Notes: generated from the sequence alone by a model not told the origin. A stretch of DNA of 38,961 nt from Anaerofustis stercorihominis (GCF_005844425.1 NZ_SPHL01000013.1:1-38961), one strand, 5' to 3'; positions 1-9,406 are shown, counted from the stretch's first letter. Numbers and translations are program-made.

Positions 1-159
1 AGAATAAAACAATACACAAAAAAAGCATAACAAATTAAAGCTTATACTAAAAGCATTGTCAAGCTCAGATAATAATGTATTTCTAAATACGAATACAATC
101 ATTGTAATGATTAGCATAATATTAAAAAATAAATTACTTTTTTTACTTATACTATCCAC
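1..159 (-). CDS. Membrane protein, 5' part only (cut by window edge)
   Basis: Open frame of 53 codons that runs off the left edge. It starts at a GTG at 159, seven bases downstream of a clear AAGGAG (172..167). The visible product begins with a short Lys/Ser-containing tail, then a hydrophobic segment (about residues 10-25), a short polar loop (NTLLSELDN) and the start of a second hydrophobic segment. This is the look of a polytopic membrane protein. It lies downstream of the nucleotide-sugar dehydratase, separated from it by a terminator. By context it could be a polysaccharide polymerase, flippase or ligase, but the fragment is too short for any family to be recognised, so this is inference only. 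Confidence 0.6.
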   Translation of the reverse strand, partial: MDSISKKSNLFFNIMLIITMIVFVFRNTLLSELDNAFSISFNLLCFFCVLFYS

Positions 160-233
160 AGATTTTCTCCTTATTACTAAATACATATTATACACCTAAA
201 TATAATATTTTGACAAATTTTTAATCGTTTATT

Positions 234-277
234 AATAAAAAGTATCTTAAAATGATAAAAATCACTTTAAGATACTT
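234..277 (-). terminator. Intrinsic terminator after capD-like gene
   Basis: A perfect 12-bp stem (240-251 with 266-277) is topped by a further four pairs and an AAAA/TTTT tip. On the minus strand it is followed by a T-rich run. It lies four bases past the stop codon of the dehydratase gene. Confidence 0.8.
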
Positions 278-280
278 ATA

Positions 281-2107
281 TTAATCATTTTTTGCTTCAT
301 TATATGTAGGACAAAGTTTTTTTATTTCTTCCCTAATATTATCCGGATTTTTATATGCAGTATCAATAAGATTATCTAAATCAACAAAAAACTTGTCTAT
401 ATCTATATCAATAGGTTTTGCAATATAAATCATATGATTTTTTGTTCCTGTAAGACCTTCTTCTTCCATAAGAATTTCTTCATACATTTTTTCTCCGGGT
501 CTTAACCCAACAACTTCTATTTTTATGTCTTCATTTGGAACATAACCTTTTAATTTAATCAAGTTAACCGCCAAGTCATAAATTTTAACAGGTTTTCCCA
601 TATCAAGAACAAAGATTTCGCCGCCTTTTGCAAGAAGTCCTGCTTGAATTACAAGAGAAACAGCTTCTCTTACAGTCATGAAAAATCTTGTAACTTCTTT
701 ATGAGTTACGGTAACAGGTCCCCCTTCTTCTATTTGTTTTAAGAATAAAGGAATAACAGAGCCATTACTTCCAAGTACATTACCAAATCTTACAGCAACA
801 AATTCTGTCTTAGAAATTTTATTATAGCTTTGTATAATTTTTTCACATATTCTCTTGGTAGCCCCCATAACGTTTGTAGGTCTTACAGCTTTATCTGTAG
901 AAATTAATACAAATCTTTTAACTTCATATTTATCCGCAAGATTAACAAGATTTAAAGTTCCCTTACAGTTATTTTTTACAGCTTCGTTAGGAGAATATTC
1001 CATTAAAGGAACGTGCTTATGTGCAGCTGCATGATAAACAATTTGAGGATTATATTTTTTAAATATACACTCCATTCTATCATAATCTCTAATGGAAGCA
1101 ATAAGCACACGTACATCAATCTCAGGATGTTTTCTTTTAAGTTCCATTTGAAGTTCATATGCCGTATTTTCATATATGTCAACAACAAGCAACTTATCAG
1201 GTTTATTTGCAGCAATTTGTCTGCAAAGTTCAGAACCGATAGTTCCTCCACCCCCTGTAACCATAACGGTTTTTCCGTCAATAAAAGTCCTAAGTTCTTT
1301 ATTTTTTATATCTACAGCAGCTCTTCCAAGTAAGTCTTCATAATTAACTTCTCTGACCTTTTGAGTTAAAGATGTAGTAAGGCTTTTTGAAATTGCTGGT
1401 AATATTTTAAGTTTTACACTAGTTTGATTACATATAGTAATAATATCTCTTATTGTGTCAACAGATGCAGAAGGCATTGCTATAATTATTTCATCTATGT
1501 CATATTTGTTAATATTAAATAAAATATCATCTCTTCCGCCAACAATAGGGATATTATGTATATATTTCCCTTTTTTTTCCTCATTATCGTCTATTATACA
1601 TACTACTTCATAGTGTTTCATACCGTTTCTGATTTCTTTAATAAGCAAAGAACCAGCAGAACCGGCACCTATAATCATAACATTTCTTTTTAATTCGCTT
1701 TTATTTTTTCTTATAATGATTCCTTTATAAATTCTTACAGATAAACGAGAAAGTGCAATTAATACAAAAAGAAAAGTAAAATCAAAGAAATAGTAACTTC
1801 TTGGCATCCCAACATCTAAGTAAACATGATAAATAATGTAAATAATTTCAATTACAACAGCAGATTTAAAAGCAGAAACGACTTCATCCATAGATGCATA
1901 AGTCCATACTCTGTTATACATTTTGAAAATAGCAAGAACAGCTATTGCAATTACAATATCAAGTGGTAAAAATCTTAGTGCAGGATATAAAAATCTTGAA
2001 GGTATTATAAATAAATCAAACCTTAATAAAAGTGACATTATCATACTGAATGACACTATTAAAATATCTATTAATAATAATATTATTAATCTTTTTTTCT
2101 TCGTCAA
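281..2107 (-). CDS. capD: Membrane-anchored nucleotide-sugar 4,6-dehydratase (FlaA1/WbpM/CapD family)
   Basis: About 608 residues, the usual length for the long membrane-bound members of this family. Four N-terminal hydrophobic segments (about 7-30, 44-64, 80-97, 106-128) are followed by a CoA-binding-like Rossmann domain (GAGSAGS near 147) and a C-terminal SDR domain with the NAD-binding TGGGGTIG at about 284-291. The active site reads MGATK (414-418): Met replaces the usual SDR Tyr, which is the family hallmark. Expected role: 4,6-dehydration (with or without C5 epimerisation) of UDP-GlcNAc at the inner membrane face, the first step towards rare sugars for capsule or glycan. Start chosen: TTG at 2107, seven bases after GGGGAG (2120-2115). 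The TTG at 2122 would have the SD inside the gene. It is monocistronic, with its own promoter and terminator. The exact sugar product is not readable from sequence. Confidence 0.9.
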   Translation of the reverse strand: MTKKKRLIILLLIDILIVSFSMIMSLLLRFDLFIIPSRFLYPALRFLPLDIVIAIAVLAIFKMYNRVWTYASMDEVVSAFKSAVVIEIIYIIYHVYLDVGMPRSYYFFDFTFLFVLIALSRLSVRIYKGIIIRKNKSELKRNVMIIGAGSAGSLLIKEIRNGMKHYEVVCIIDDNEEKKGKYIHNIPIVGGRDDILFNINKYDIDEIIIAMPSASVDTIRDIITICNQTSVKLKILPAISKSLTTSLTQKVREVNYEDLLGRAAVDIKNKELRTFIDGKTVMVTGGGGTIGSELCRQIAANKPDKLLVVDIYENTAYELQMELKRKHPEIDVRVLIASIRDYDRMECIFKKYNPQIVYHAAAHKHVPLMEYSPNEAVKNNCKGTLNLVNLADKYEVKRFVLISTDKAVRPTNVMGATKRICEKIIQSYNKISKTEFVAVRFGNVLGSNGSVIPLFLKQIEEGGPVTVTHKEVTRFFMTVREAVSLVIQAGLLAKGGEIFVLDMGKPVKIYDLAVNLIKLKGYVPNEDIKIEVVGLRPGEKMYEEILMEEEGLTGTKNHMIYIAKPIDIDIDKFFVDLDNLIDTAYKNPDNIREEIKKLCPTYNEAKND

Positions 2108-2167
2108 TTTTTTTCTCCCCAAATAATAAAAAAATGATTGATTTTACATAATTAAACTTTGACATAA

Positions 2168-2196
2168 AGTATACTACGAACCCAATAAATTGTCAA
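2168..2196 (-). promoter_or_regulatory. SigA-type promoter of capD-like gene
   Basis: On the minus strand a perfect -35 TTGACA (2196-2191), a 17-base spacer and -10 TATACT (2173-2168) lie about 60 bases upstream of the TTG start. It is the best match to the vegetative consensus in the window. Confidence 0.75.
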
Positions 2197-2244
2197 ACTT
2201 CGAGCTTTTTCTACAAATAAATATAATATGAAAAAACTATCTTA

Positions 2245-2273
2245 TTTTCATTTTAAATATATTATGTTATAAT
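2245..2273 (+). promoter_or_regulatory. Probable nadE promoter
   Basis: A perfect -10 TATAAT (2268-2273) with a weak -35 TTTTCA (2245-2250) at 17 bases, 35 bases before the nadE start. The -35 matches poorly, so the call rests mainly on the -10 and its position. Confidence 0.45.
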
Positions 2274-2307
2274 TAATTGTTATTAATTATTTAAGAAGGT
2301 AAAAGAA

Positions 2308-4218
2308 ATGAAAAATTATGGTTTTATAAAAGTTGCAACAGGAGTTCCAAAGGTAAAAGTTGCAAATCCCGAATACAACAAAGAACAAATAATTGAATTA
2401 ATAAATAAAGCAAATGAAAAAAATGTAAAGATACTTATAACACCCGAGTTATCTATAAGTGCATATACATGTGCAGACTTATTTTTTCAAGATACGCTGT
2501 TAGATCAATGCGAAAAAGCTTTATTAGATATATTAAAATACACAAAGCAAATTGACATTGCAATTGTTGTTGGCATGCCTATTAGATATAAAAATGCTTT
2601 ATATAACTGTGCTGTTATGATGCTTAGAGGTGAAATTTTAGGCGTAATACCTAAACAATATATTCCAATTCATAATGAATTTTATGAAAAAAGATGGTTT
2701 GCAAGTGGAAGAGATGTTTATGATGAAATAAAAATTGCAAATCAGACAGTTCCTTTTGGTCAAATGCTATTTAAACTAAGAAAAGACTTAACAGTAGGAA
2801 TAGAAGTATGTGAAGACTTATGGGTTCCTATCCCTCCAAGCAGTAATCTTGCATTAAGCGGAGCAAATTTAATTTTAAATATATCTGCAAGCAATGAAGT
2901 TGTTTCAAAGGATGAATACAGAACAAGCTTAATAGTATCTCAAAGTGCGAAATGCTTATGCGGATATGTATATGTTTCCGCCGGTGTTCATGAATCAACT
3001 ACAGATTTACTATTTGGCGGCAGCAGTGTAATTGCGGAAAATGGTATTTTATTAAATAAAGGCAAAAGATTTGAAAGAGAAAATGAACTTACTTATTCAT
3101 ATATAGATATGGGAAAACTAAATTTCCAAAGACGTCAAAATATGAGTTTTAATGATAATAAGAGAGAATATGATTTAGAATATGATGTTATTGAAAGACA
3201 TTTTATTGATAATGAAATATCTGATTTTGATAGATATATTGATCCTCATCCATTCATTCCAAGCAATGAAGAACTTAGAATTGAAAGATGTAATGAAATA
3301 TTCAGTATTCAATCTTCTGCCCTTGCAAAAAGACTTGAACATACAGGGCTTAAGAAATTAGTCGTTGGAATATCAGGGGGACTTGATTCTACATTGGCTT
3401 TACTTGTTGCAAGTGAAACAATGAAACTTTTAAAACTTCCAAGTGAAAATATAATTGGTATTACAATGCCCGGATTTGGAACAACTGATAGAACTTATAC
3501 TAATGCACTTGATTTAATGAAATCCCTTAATGTAACTATAAAAGAAATAAGCATAAAAGAAGCTGCAACTCTTCATATGAAAGATATTGAACATGATATA
3601 AACATACATGACATAACATATGAAAATACACAAGCAAGAGAAAGAACACAAATTCTTATGGACATGGCAAACAAAAATGGTGCAATATTAGTTGGTACTG
3701 GAGATTTAAGCGAAATGGCACTTGGCTGGTGCACATATAACGGTGACCATATGAGTATGTACGGAGTAAACGCAAGCGTTCCAAAGACATTGGTTTCTCA
3801 TTTGGTAAGAACAGTTGCTATGATAAGCGATAAAAAAACAAAAGAAATATTACTTGATATTTTAGATACACCAATAAGCCCTGAACTTTTACCACCAACA
3901 AAAGACGGAAAGATAGAACAAAAAACAGAAGATAACATTGGTCCTTATGAACTTCATGATTTCTTCTTATATAACTTCATAAGATGCGGTGCAAAGAAAA
4001 ACAAACTTCATTTCCTTGCAAAACAAGCATTTAAAGAAAAATATTCAGATGAAGTAATAGAAAAATGGTTAAATAACTTTATGAGAAGATTTTTCATTTC
4101 TCAATTTAAACGTTCATGTACACCGGACGCTCCCAAAGTTGGTTCGGTAAGTTTAAGTCCAAGAGGAGATTTTAGAATGCCAAGTGATGCAGATTTTTCT
4201 TCTTGGTTGGAAGAATAA
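2308..4218 (+). CDS. nadE: Glutamine-dependent NAD+ synthetase
   Basis: 636 residues, the full-length two-domain form. The N-terminal nitrilase-type glutaminase domain carries the Glu-Lys-Cys triad at E47 (TPEL), K116 (IPKQY) and C168 (EVCEDLW). The C-terminal ATP-pyrophosphatase domain has its P-loop SGGLDS at 356-361 and the conserved GTGDLSE further on. It hydrolyses glutamine and channels the ammonia to amidate nicotinate adenine dinucleotide to NAD+, in the cytosol. The ATG follows AGAAGG. It is a lone gene between a divergent glycan gene and the convergent thrB, with its own promoter and a shared terminator. Confidence 0.97.
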   Translation: MKNYGFIKVATGVPKVKVANPEYNKEQIIELINKANEKNVKILITPELSISAYTCADLFFQDTLLDQCEKALLDILKYTKQIDIAIVVGMPIRYKNALYNCAVMMLRGEILGVIPKQYIPIHNEFYEKRWFASGRDVYDEIKIANQTVPFGQMLFKLRKDLTVGIEVCEDLWVPIPPSSNLALSGANLILNISASNEVVSKDEYRTSLIVSQSAKCLCGYVYVSAGVHESTTDLLFGGSSVIAENGILLNKGKRFERENELTYSYIDMGKLNFQRRQNMSFNDNKREYDLEYDVIERHFIDNEISDFDRYIDPHPFIPSNEELRIERCNEIFSIQSSALAKRLEHTGLKKLVVGISGGLDSTLALLVASETMKLLKLPSENIIGITMPGFGTTDRTYTNALDLMKSLNVTIKEISIKEAATLHMKDIEHDINIHDITYENTQARERTQILMDMANKNGAILVGTGDLSEMALGWCTYNGDHMSMYGVNASVPKTLVSHLVRTVAMISDKKTKEILLDILDTPISPELLPPTKDGKIEQKTEDNIGPYELHDFFLYNFIRCGAKKNKLHFLAKQAFKEKYSDEVIEKWLNNFMRRFFISQFKRSCTPDAPKVGSVSLSPRGDFRMPSDADFSSWLEE

Positions 4219-4247
4219 AAAAAGATGACATTTAGTCATCTTTTTTT
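4217..4247. terminator. Bidirectional terminator between nadE and thrB
   Basis: A nine-base-pair stem AAAGATGAC/GTCATCTTT (4221-4229, 4235-4243) is flanked by an A-run and a T-run, so it gives a U-tract on both strands. It fills the gap between the two convergent stop codons and overlaps the thrB stop. Confidence 0.85.
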
Positions 4248-5115
4248 AATATCTTACACCGTTAAAATCAATCTTTAAAGGATATAAATCATATTTATCT
4301 TTTAATTTTCTTAAATCAAATCTTAATTTTTTAAGATCAATGTTTCCTTCATAGACACCCATAATGGTAGGCCCTGCACCGGATAAATATGTTCCCACAA
4401 AACCATATTTTTTAGTTAAATTTACCACATCATCATATCCGTTTATTAAGTCTTTTCTATATGGTTCATGAATTTTATCTTGAAGTGCATCTTTAACAAA
4501 TTCACTGTCCCCTCTTTCTAAACTAAGAGGAAGTAAAGATGCTCTTTGTATGTTAAATACAACATCTTCTCTCGAATATTTTTCCGGAAGAACATTTCTT
4601 GCTTTTTTTGTTGAAAGCTTAAAACGAGGAATAAACGCACATATCCTATATTTTTTATTTGCATTTATTTTATAATATTTAAACTCATCATCTTGTTTAT
4701 AAGAAAGCGTAGTACCACCAAAAATACAAGGAGCTACATTATCGGGATGTCCTTCTATACTTGAGGCAATATTGAACACATCATCAATATCAACCTCTAC
4801 ATTAAGAACTTTATATGCCATTATTATTCCTGCTACAACACAAGTTGCGCTGCTTCCTAGTCCTCTAGTTGAAGGAACATCGCTAAAAACATCAACTTTT
4901 ACAGGAACCGGTTCTTTATCTAAAAATCTACAAGCAGTAAGCATACTTGTTAAAATAAGATTGTTTGTATTGTTAATGTCTTCTACTCTTCCGTCAAATA
5001 TGTATTTATCACTTTTTTCTACTTTAAAAGTATTGTATAAAGTTACTGCAAGTCCAAATGTATCAAATCCACAACATATATTGGCACTTGTAGCCGGAGC
5101 TTTTATTTCAAACAT
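4246..5115 (-). CDS. thrB: Homoserine kinase
   Basis: 289-residue GHMP-family kinase. It has the early APATSANICCGFDTFGLA segment, the ATP-binding GLGSSAT loop near residue 90 and a GAGPT motif near the C-terminus. It phosphorylates homoserine to O-phosphohomoserine, the substrate of the threonine synthase encoded just upstream. The start ATG overlaps the thrC stop as TAATG, so translation is very likely coupled. It is the last gene of the long decarboxylase-tmk-ricT-thrC operon. No homoserine dehydrogenase or aspartokinase gene lies in the window. Confidence 0.95.
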   Translation of the reverse strand: MFEIKAPATSANICCGFDTFGLAVTLYNTFKVEKSDKYIFDGRVEDINNTNNLILTSMLTACRFLDKEPVPVKVDVFSDVPSTRGLGSSATCVVAGIIMAYKVLNVEVDIDDVFNIASSIEGHPDNVAPCIFGGTTLSYKQDDEFKYYKINANKKYRICAFIPRFKLSTKKARNVLPEKYSREDVVFNIQRASLLPLSLERGDSEFVKDALQDKIHEPYRKDLINGYDDVVNLTKKYGFVGTYLSGAGPTIMGVYEGNIDLKKLRFDLRKLKDKYDLYPLKIDFNGVRY

Positions 5116-6605
5116 TATTTTCTACCTTCTATATATTTTATTATTGAATTTCTCATATCTTCTTTTGTAATAACTTCTTCTTCTCTTCTTTCGAAGTTTT
5201 CGATATTATCAACGGCTTTTGGGATTTTTACATTTGTTTTTTCGTTTAATTTATACATATACTCAACATCATCACTTGCATTAACTTCATCATCAAAAAT
5301 TGAGTGATATACGTCTTTAGAGAATTTATAAGCTGACGCTGTAGATAATAATACAGAATATGTATCATCTTCTTTTGTATCTTTATATACTTTATATCCT
5401 GCAGCAGTATGAGTATCCATTAAGTAATCGTCGTTTTCATAAACGTATTTTATAGCTTCTCTTATTTCATCTTCACTTGCGTATCCTCCGATGAAATTGT
5501 CAGCATTATCCATATACTCTTTATCAACTGTATATTTTCCGTCCTCACTTAATTTAGTCATAAGTTCTTTTACTTTTTTATCATCTGAGTTATACATATG
5601 ATATATTAATCTTTCAAGGTTTGAAGAAATTAAAATATCCATTGAAGGAGAAATTGTCTTTTTAAATTCTCTGTTTTTATCATAAACACCTGTTTTGAAG
5701 AAATCGAAAAGTACATTATTGTCATTTGAAGCACATATCAATTTATTTACAGGAAGACCTGTTAAATAAGCATAATATCCAGCTAAAATATTTCCAAAGT
5801 TACCTGTTGGAACTATAAAGTTTACTTTATCTCCTTCTTTAATTTTTCCTTGTTCTATTAATCTTACATAAGCATGATAATAATAAACAACTTGAGGAAG
5901 AAGTCTTCCTATATTAATTGAGTTTGCAGAAGAAAGTTTTACTCCGTATTTTTCAAGTTCCTTTGCAAATTCACTATCATTAAAAATTTCTTTTACACCA
6001 TTTTGAGTATCATCAAAATTACCTTTTACTGCATAACTTTTTACATTCTTACCTTTTTGAGTAAGCATTTGAAGAAGTTGAAGTCTTGATACCCCTTTAT
6101 ATGGATAGTAAACTATAACATCAATACCATCTATATCATGAAATCCTTCTAAAGCAGCTTTACCTGTGTCCCCGCTTGTAGCTGTTAAAATAAGAACATC
6201 ATCTTTATCATTTACATTTTCTTTTGCACAATTTAATAAAAGAGGTAAAATGGAAAGAGCGCAGTCTTTAAAAGCAATTGTATTTCCCGTAAATAATTCA
6301 AGAACAGAAAGTCCTTCTTCAACGTCAACAACGTTAAAAATATTTTCATTTTCAAAATTATCTAAACTGTAAGCCTTATCTACACAATAATCAATTTGTT
6401 CCTTTGAAAAATCTAAAAAAGCACCTAAAATTGTTTTTGCTATGTAATTGTAAGATTTACCTATAAAATCTTTATAATCAAATTTTACTTCATCTAAAAA
6501 TTCAGGAACAAATAAACCACCATCATCACTAAGACCTTTTATTATAGCTTTTGAGGGTGTAAGCTTATTGTTTTTGTCTCTTGTACTGTTAAATAATTTT
6601 TCCAT
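5115..6605 (-). CDS. thrC: Threonine synthase
   Basis: 496 residues, the long (yeast/E. coli-like) form of this PLP fold-type II enzyme. The PLP lysine is K113 in the AFKDCALS motif. TATSGDTGKAAL and the glycine-rich PTGNFGN motif are both present. It converts O-phosphohomoserine to threonine and phosphate. The SD GGAG overlaps the TAG stop of the upstream EIIC-like gene (TAGGAG). It is followed by thrB with a TAATG overlap. Confidence 0.96.
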   Translation of the reverse strand: MEKLFNSTRDKNNKLTPSKAIIKGLSDDGGLFVPEFLDEVKFDYKDFIGKSYNYIAKTILGAFLDFSKEQIDYCVDKAYSLDNFENENIFNVVDVEEGLSVLELFTGNTIAFKDCALSILPLLLNCAKENVNDKDDVLILTATSGDTGKAALEGFHDIDGIDVIVYYPYKGVSRLQLLQMLTQKGKNVKSYAVKGNFDDTQNGVKEIFNDSEFAKELEKYGVKLSSANSINIGRLLPQVVYYYHAYVRLIEQGKIKEGDKVNFIVPTGNFGNILAGYYAYLTGLPVNKLICASNDNNVLFDFFKTGVYDKNREFKKTISPSMDILISSNLERLIYHMYNSDDKKVKELMTKLSEDGKYTVDKEYMDNADNFIGGYASEDEIREAIKYVYENDDYLMDTHTAAGYKVYKDTKEDDTYSVLLSTASAYKFSKDVYHSIFDDEVNASDDVEYMYKLNEKTNVKIPKAVDNIENFERREEEVITKEDMRNSIIKYIEGRK

Positions 6606-6615
6606 ACCAATTCTC

Positions 6616-7593
6616 CTATTTTAAATCTAATTTTAAATCACCTGGTTTGATGATATTTTTCTTTCTAAATATTTCACTTATTACAAGGGTTATAAAAGCC
6701 GGAAGAACAAAATGCATTAAAATCATCATTGCAATAACACCGGTTGAACTTCCCATAGCTTCAATCATACCAAACTGACCTACAAGTCCGCTTGTTCCCA
6801 TTCCCGCACCATATGCTGTATTTGTCATTTTAAATACAACAGTAGACACAGGCCCTAGAATTGCACTTGTAATTATAGGCGGTAAGAAAAGCACAGGCTT
6901 TTTCATGATGTTGCCTATTTGGAGCATACTTGTCCCAAGTCCTTGTGAAATAAGACCTTCAATTTTATTTTCTCTAAAACTCATTACCGCAAAACCAACC
7001 ATTTGACAAGCACATCCCACACACGCTGCACCTGCAGCAAGTCCGGATAAATTAAGCATTATACCAAGAGCTGCGGAAGATATTGGAAGTGTTAAAATAA
7101 TCCCCATAATTACACTTACCAAAATTCCCATTACAAAAGGTTCTTGTTCACAGGCTTTCATTATTATATCACCTAAGAATGCCATAAAATCCTGCATTAT
7201 AGGTCCTACATAATATCCAACTATACCTGCCGCCAATACTGTAACAATCGGAGTTACGATTATATCTATGCTTGTCCTTTTTGAAATAAGCATACCTACC
7301 ACGGAACCACTTATCCCACAAAGAAGAGCACTTATAGGGTCTCCTCCTATTAACCCTGCACCACCACATGCAAATATTACAAGAGGATCAGCCTTAAGTC
7401 CGTATGAAACACTGACTGCTATAACAGGTGCTGTCATTGTTTTTAAAGCCGGATACAATGTATCAGTTAAAAAACTTATATTAAACACAACACCTATTTG
7501 ATTTAATATACTTCCTATAATTAAAGTAGAAAACAGTCCAAGTGCCATACTTGATAATGTGTCAATAAAATATTTTTTAAAAAAATCTTTCAA
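6616..7593 (-). CDS. PTS EIIC-like integral membrane protein (PTS_EIIC_2 family)
   Basis: 325 residues, almost entirely hydrophobic, with about eight to ten membrane segments rich in Gly/Ala (for example GLIGGDPISALLCGISGS). It resembles the PF13303-type family annotated as PTS transporter subunit IIC, sometimes as 'putative toxin regulator'. It lacks EIIA and EIIB domains and none lie nearby, so a phosphotransferase mechanism is unproven and the substrate is unknown. The start is TTG at 7593; the SD TAGGAG overlaps the ricT stop. Its place between ricT and thrC-thrB in one operon suggests a link to amino-acid metabolism, but that is inference. Confidence 0.75.
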   Translation of the reverse strand: MKDFFKKYFIDTLSSMALGLFSTLIIGSILNQIGVVFNISFLTDTLYPALKTMTAPVIAVSVSYGLKADPLVIFACGGAGLIGGDPISALLCGISGSVVGMLISKRTSIDIIVTPIVTVLAAGIVGYYVGPIMQDFMAFLGDIIMKACEQEPFVMGILVSVIMGIILTLPISSAALGIMLNLSGLAAGAACVGCACQMVGFAVMSFRENKIEGLISQGLGTSMLQIGNIMKKPVLFLPPIITSAILGPVSTVVFKMTNTAYGAGMGTSGLVGQFGMIEAMGSSTGVIAMMILMHFVLPAFITLVISEIFRKKNIIKPGDLKLDLK

Positions 7594-7605
7594 AGGTCTT
7601 TTCTC

Positions 7606-8535
7606 CTAATCTTCTCTTTCAAGTGCTTTTAATTCTTCATCCAAATGTTCTTCTATTTCATCATGTTTTGAATGGTTAGGACAATTTTTATTGTCACATT
7701 CTTTATTGTTACAATGTTTTTTCTTTCTCTTTAAAACTTTTACTTCATCGTTTTTATATTCTTTAAAAGCAATATCTCCATCATTTTCAAATTTAACAAG
7801 TAAAGTTTCTTTTAATACGTTTAGTCTTTCTATTGTACCAACACCATCTTCGGTTTTAACTTTATCAGAAACTCTTGGTAGTCTTGAAAGAGCATCTTCA
7901 TAGCAATTATGCTCATATTGAAGACAACAAAGAAGTCTTCCGCATATTCCCGAAATTTTTGAAGGATTAAGAGATAAACCTTGTTCTTTTGCCATTTTTA
8001 TTGAAACAGGTTGGAATTCTCCAAGCCATTTATTACAACAAAGTTCACAACCACAAGGTCCAAGCCCTCCAAGTATTTTGGATTCGTCTCTTACACCTAT
8101 TTGTCTAAGTTCAATTCTAATTCTAAATATAGCAGCTAAATTTTTTACAAGTTCTCTAAAATCAATTCTGCCGTCTGCTGTAAAATAAAAAATTACCTTT
8201 TGAGCATTAAATGTATATTCTGCTCTTATTAGCTTCATATCAAGACCTTGTTTAGCTATTTCTTTTTTACAAATTTCCAAAGCTTTTTCAGCTTTAACAA
8301 GATTTTCTTCGTGAATTTTTGTATCTTTTGCTGTTGCTTTTCTTATTACCGGTTTTATAGGTTTTGTTACTTCTTCATCTTCAACATATTTAACCTTACC
8401 GGCAACAGTCCCATATTCGAGACCTCTTGCTGTTTCAACAATAACATTATCCTGTAATTTTAAATAAATATTTTCAGGATCAAAATAATATATCTTACCT
8501 GCGGGTTTAAATCTTACCCCCACTACTTTTTGCAT
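7606..8535 (-). CDS. ricT: RicT (YaaT), PSP1-domain iron-sulfur protein
   Basis: 309 residues. The PSP1 domain carries the conserved cysteine clusters GPCGCELCC (C161, C163, C166, C167) and ICGRLLCC (C198, C203, C204), which in B. subtilis RicT bind [4Fe-4S] clusters in the RicA-RicF-RicT complex. That complex stimulates RNase Y mRNA maturation and affects sporulation and competence. The ATG overlaps the holB stop (TAATG). Unlike the roughly 275-residue B. subtilis protein, this one has a Lys-rich, cysteine-rich tail (C275, C280, C285, then H288 and H291) and an acidic end. No ricA or ricF is in the window. Confidence 0.92.
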   Translation of the reverse strand: MQKVVGVRFKPAGKIYYFDPENIYLKLQDNVIVETARGLEYGTVAGKVKYVEDEEVTKPIKPVIRKATAKDTKIHEENLVKAEKALEICKKEIAKQGLDMKLIRAEYTFNAQKVIFYFTADGRIDFRELVKNLAAIFRIRIELRQIGVRDESKILGGLGPCGCELCCNKWLGEFQPVSIKMAKEQGLSLNPSKISGICGRLLCCLQYEHNCYEDALSRLPRVSDKVKTEDGVGTIERLNVLKETLLVKFENDGDIAFKEYKNDEVKVLKRKKKHCNNKECDNKNCPNHSKHDEIEEHLDEELKALERED

Positions 8536-9404
8536 TAAATATCCTCCTCAATATACATAAATAAACTTAAAAATGCCAATGAGGCATTAACATTATAATT
8601 AATCATTAAGTTTATGTTTAACATTTTATCAATGATTTTTTTTAATTTGTGTTTTGTAACAAGTTTATTTACTTCTTTAACATAATTTTTATAATTATTT
8701 TTATCTTCATTAAAAGTAATATCCAAGTTGCTTTCCTTATATATTAACACATCTGATAAAAATTTCATTATAAAAACTGCATAATTTTCAACTTTATTTC
8801 TATCCTTTACAAGTTTTTTGCTAATATTTACATTATTTAAGTTATTTCCTTTAAATATAGAAAGTAAATTTTCAAGCAAATATGTTTTTTCTTCATCAGA
8901 AAGAGTAGCATTTTCATTACTGTCATTTACCTTTATTTCTATACACCTTGAAAGAATAGTTGGTAAAATCATTTCTTTTTTTGAAGAAGATAATATTATA
9001 ATTGTATCTTTTACAGGCTCTTCCAATGTTTTTAAAAATGCATTAGCGGCTTCAACAGTCATAGCATCAGCACAATGAACAACAAAAATATTATATTTGT
9101 ATTCACTGCTTGAAAGAGAAACTTTATACTGCATCTGTCTTATCTGCTTTATTTTTATGCTTGCACCGTCTTTATAAATATGAGTAATATCTATATTATT
9201 ATTTGTATTTATTTTTAAGCACTCATCGCATTCATCACAATAATACCTACTGTTTTTACAATACAATGTTTTTAAAAATTCTAATATAGTATTATCTAAA
9301 ATTTCTTCTTTTGCACCATAAAACAAATAGGCGTGAGCCATAGTATCATTATTTATATGATTTAACAAAATATCTTTTTCGGTTTTTAATAAATTACCAA
9401 ACAT
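8535..9404 (-). CDS. holB: DNA polymerase III delta' subunit (clamp loader)
   Basis: 289-residue AAA+ clamp-loader protein. It has a zinc-binding cysteine set (C49, C56, C59, C62) and the sensor/arginine-finger sequence LSRCIEI. It has no intact Walker A (the position reads FYGAKEE), as is normal for delta', which does not hydrolyse ATP. It helps load the beta clamp on DNA. It starts two bases after the tmk-darA stop and its own stop overlaps the ricT start. The C-terminal third is very Lys/Asn-rich and diverged. This is the conserved holB position of the B. subtilis yaaO-tmk-yaaQ-yaaR-holB-yaaT cluster; no yaaR is found here. Confidence 0.88.
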   Translation of the reverse strand: MFGNLLKTEKDILLNHINNDTMAHAYLFYGAKEEILDNTILEFLKTLYCKNSRYYCDECDECLKINTNNNIDITHIYKDGASIKIKQIRQMQYKVSLSSSEYKYNIFVVHCADAMTVEAANAFLKTLEEPVKDTIIILSSSKKEMILPTILSRCIEIKVNDSNENATLSDEEKTYLLENLLSIFKGNNLNNVNISKKLVKDRNKVENYAVFIMKFLSDVLIYKESNLDITFNEDKNNYKNYVKEVNKLVTKHKLKKIIDKMLNINLMINYNVNASLAFLSLFMYIEEDI

Positions 9405-9406
9405 AA

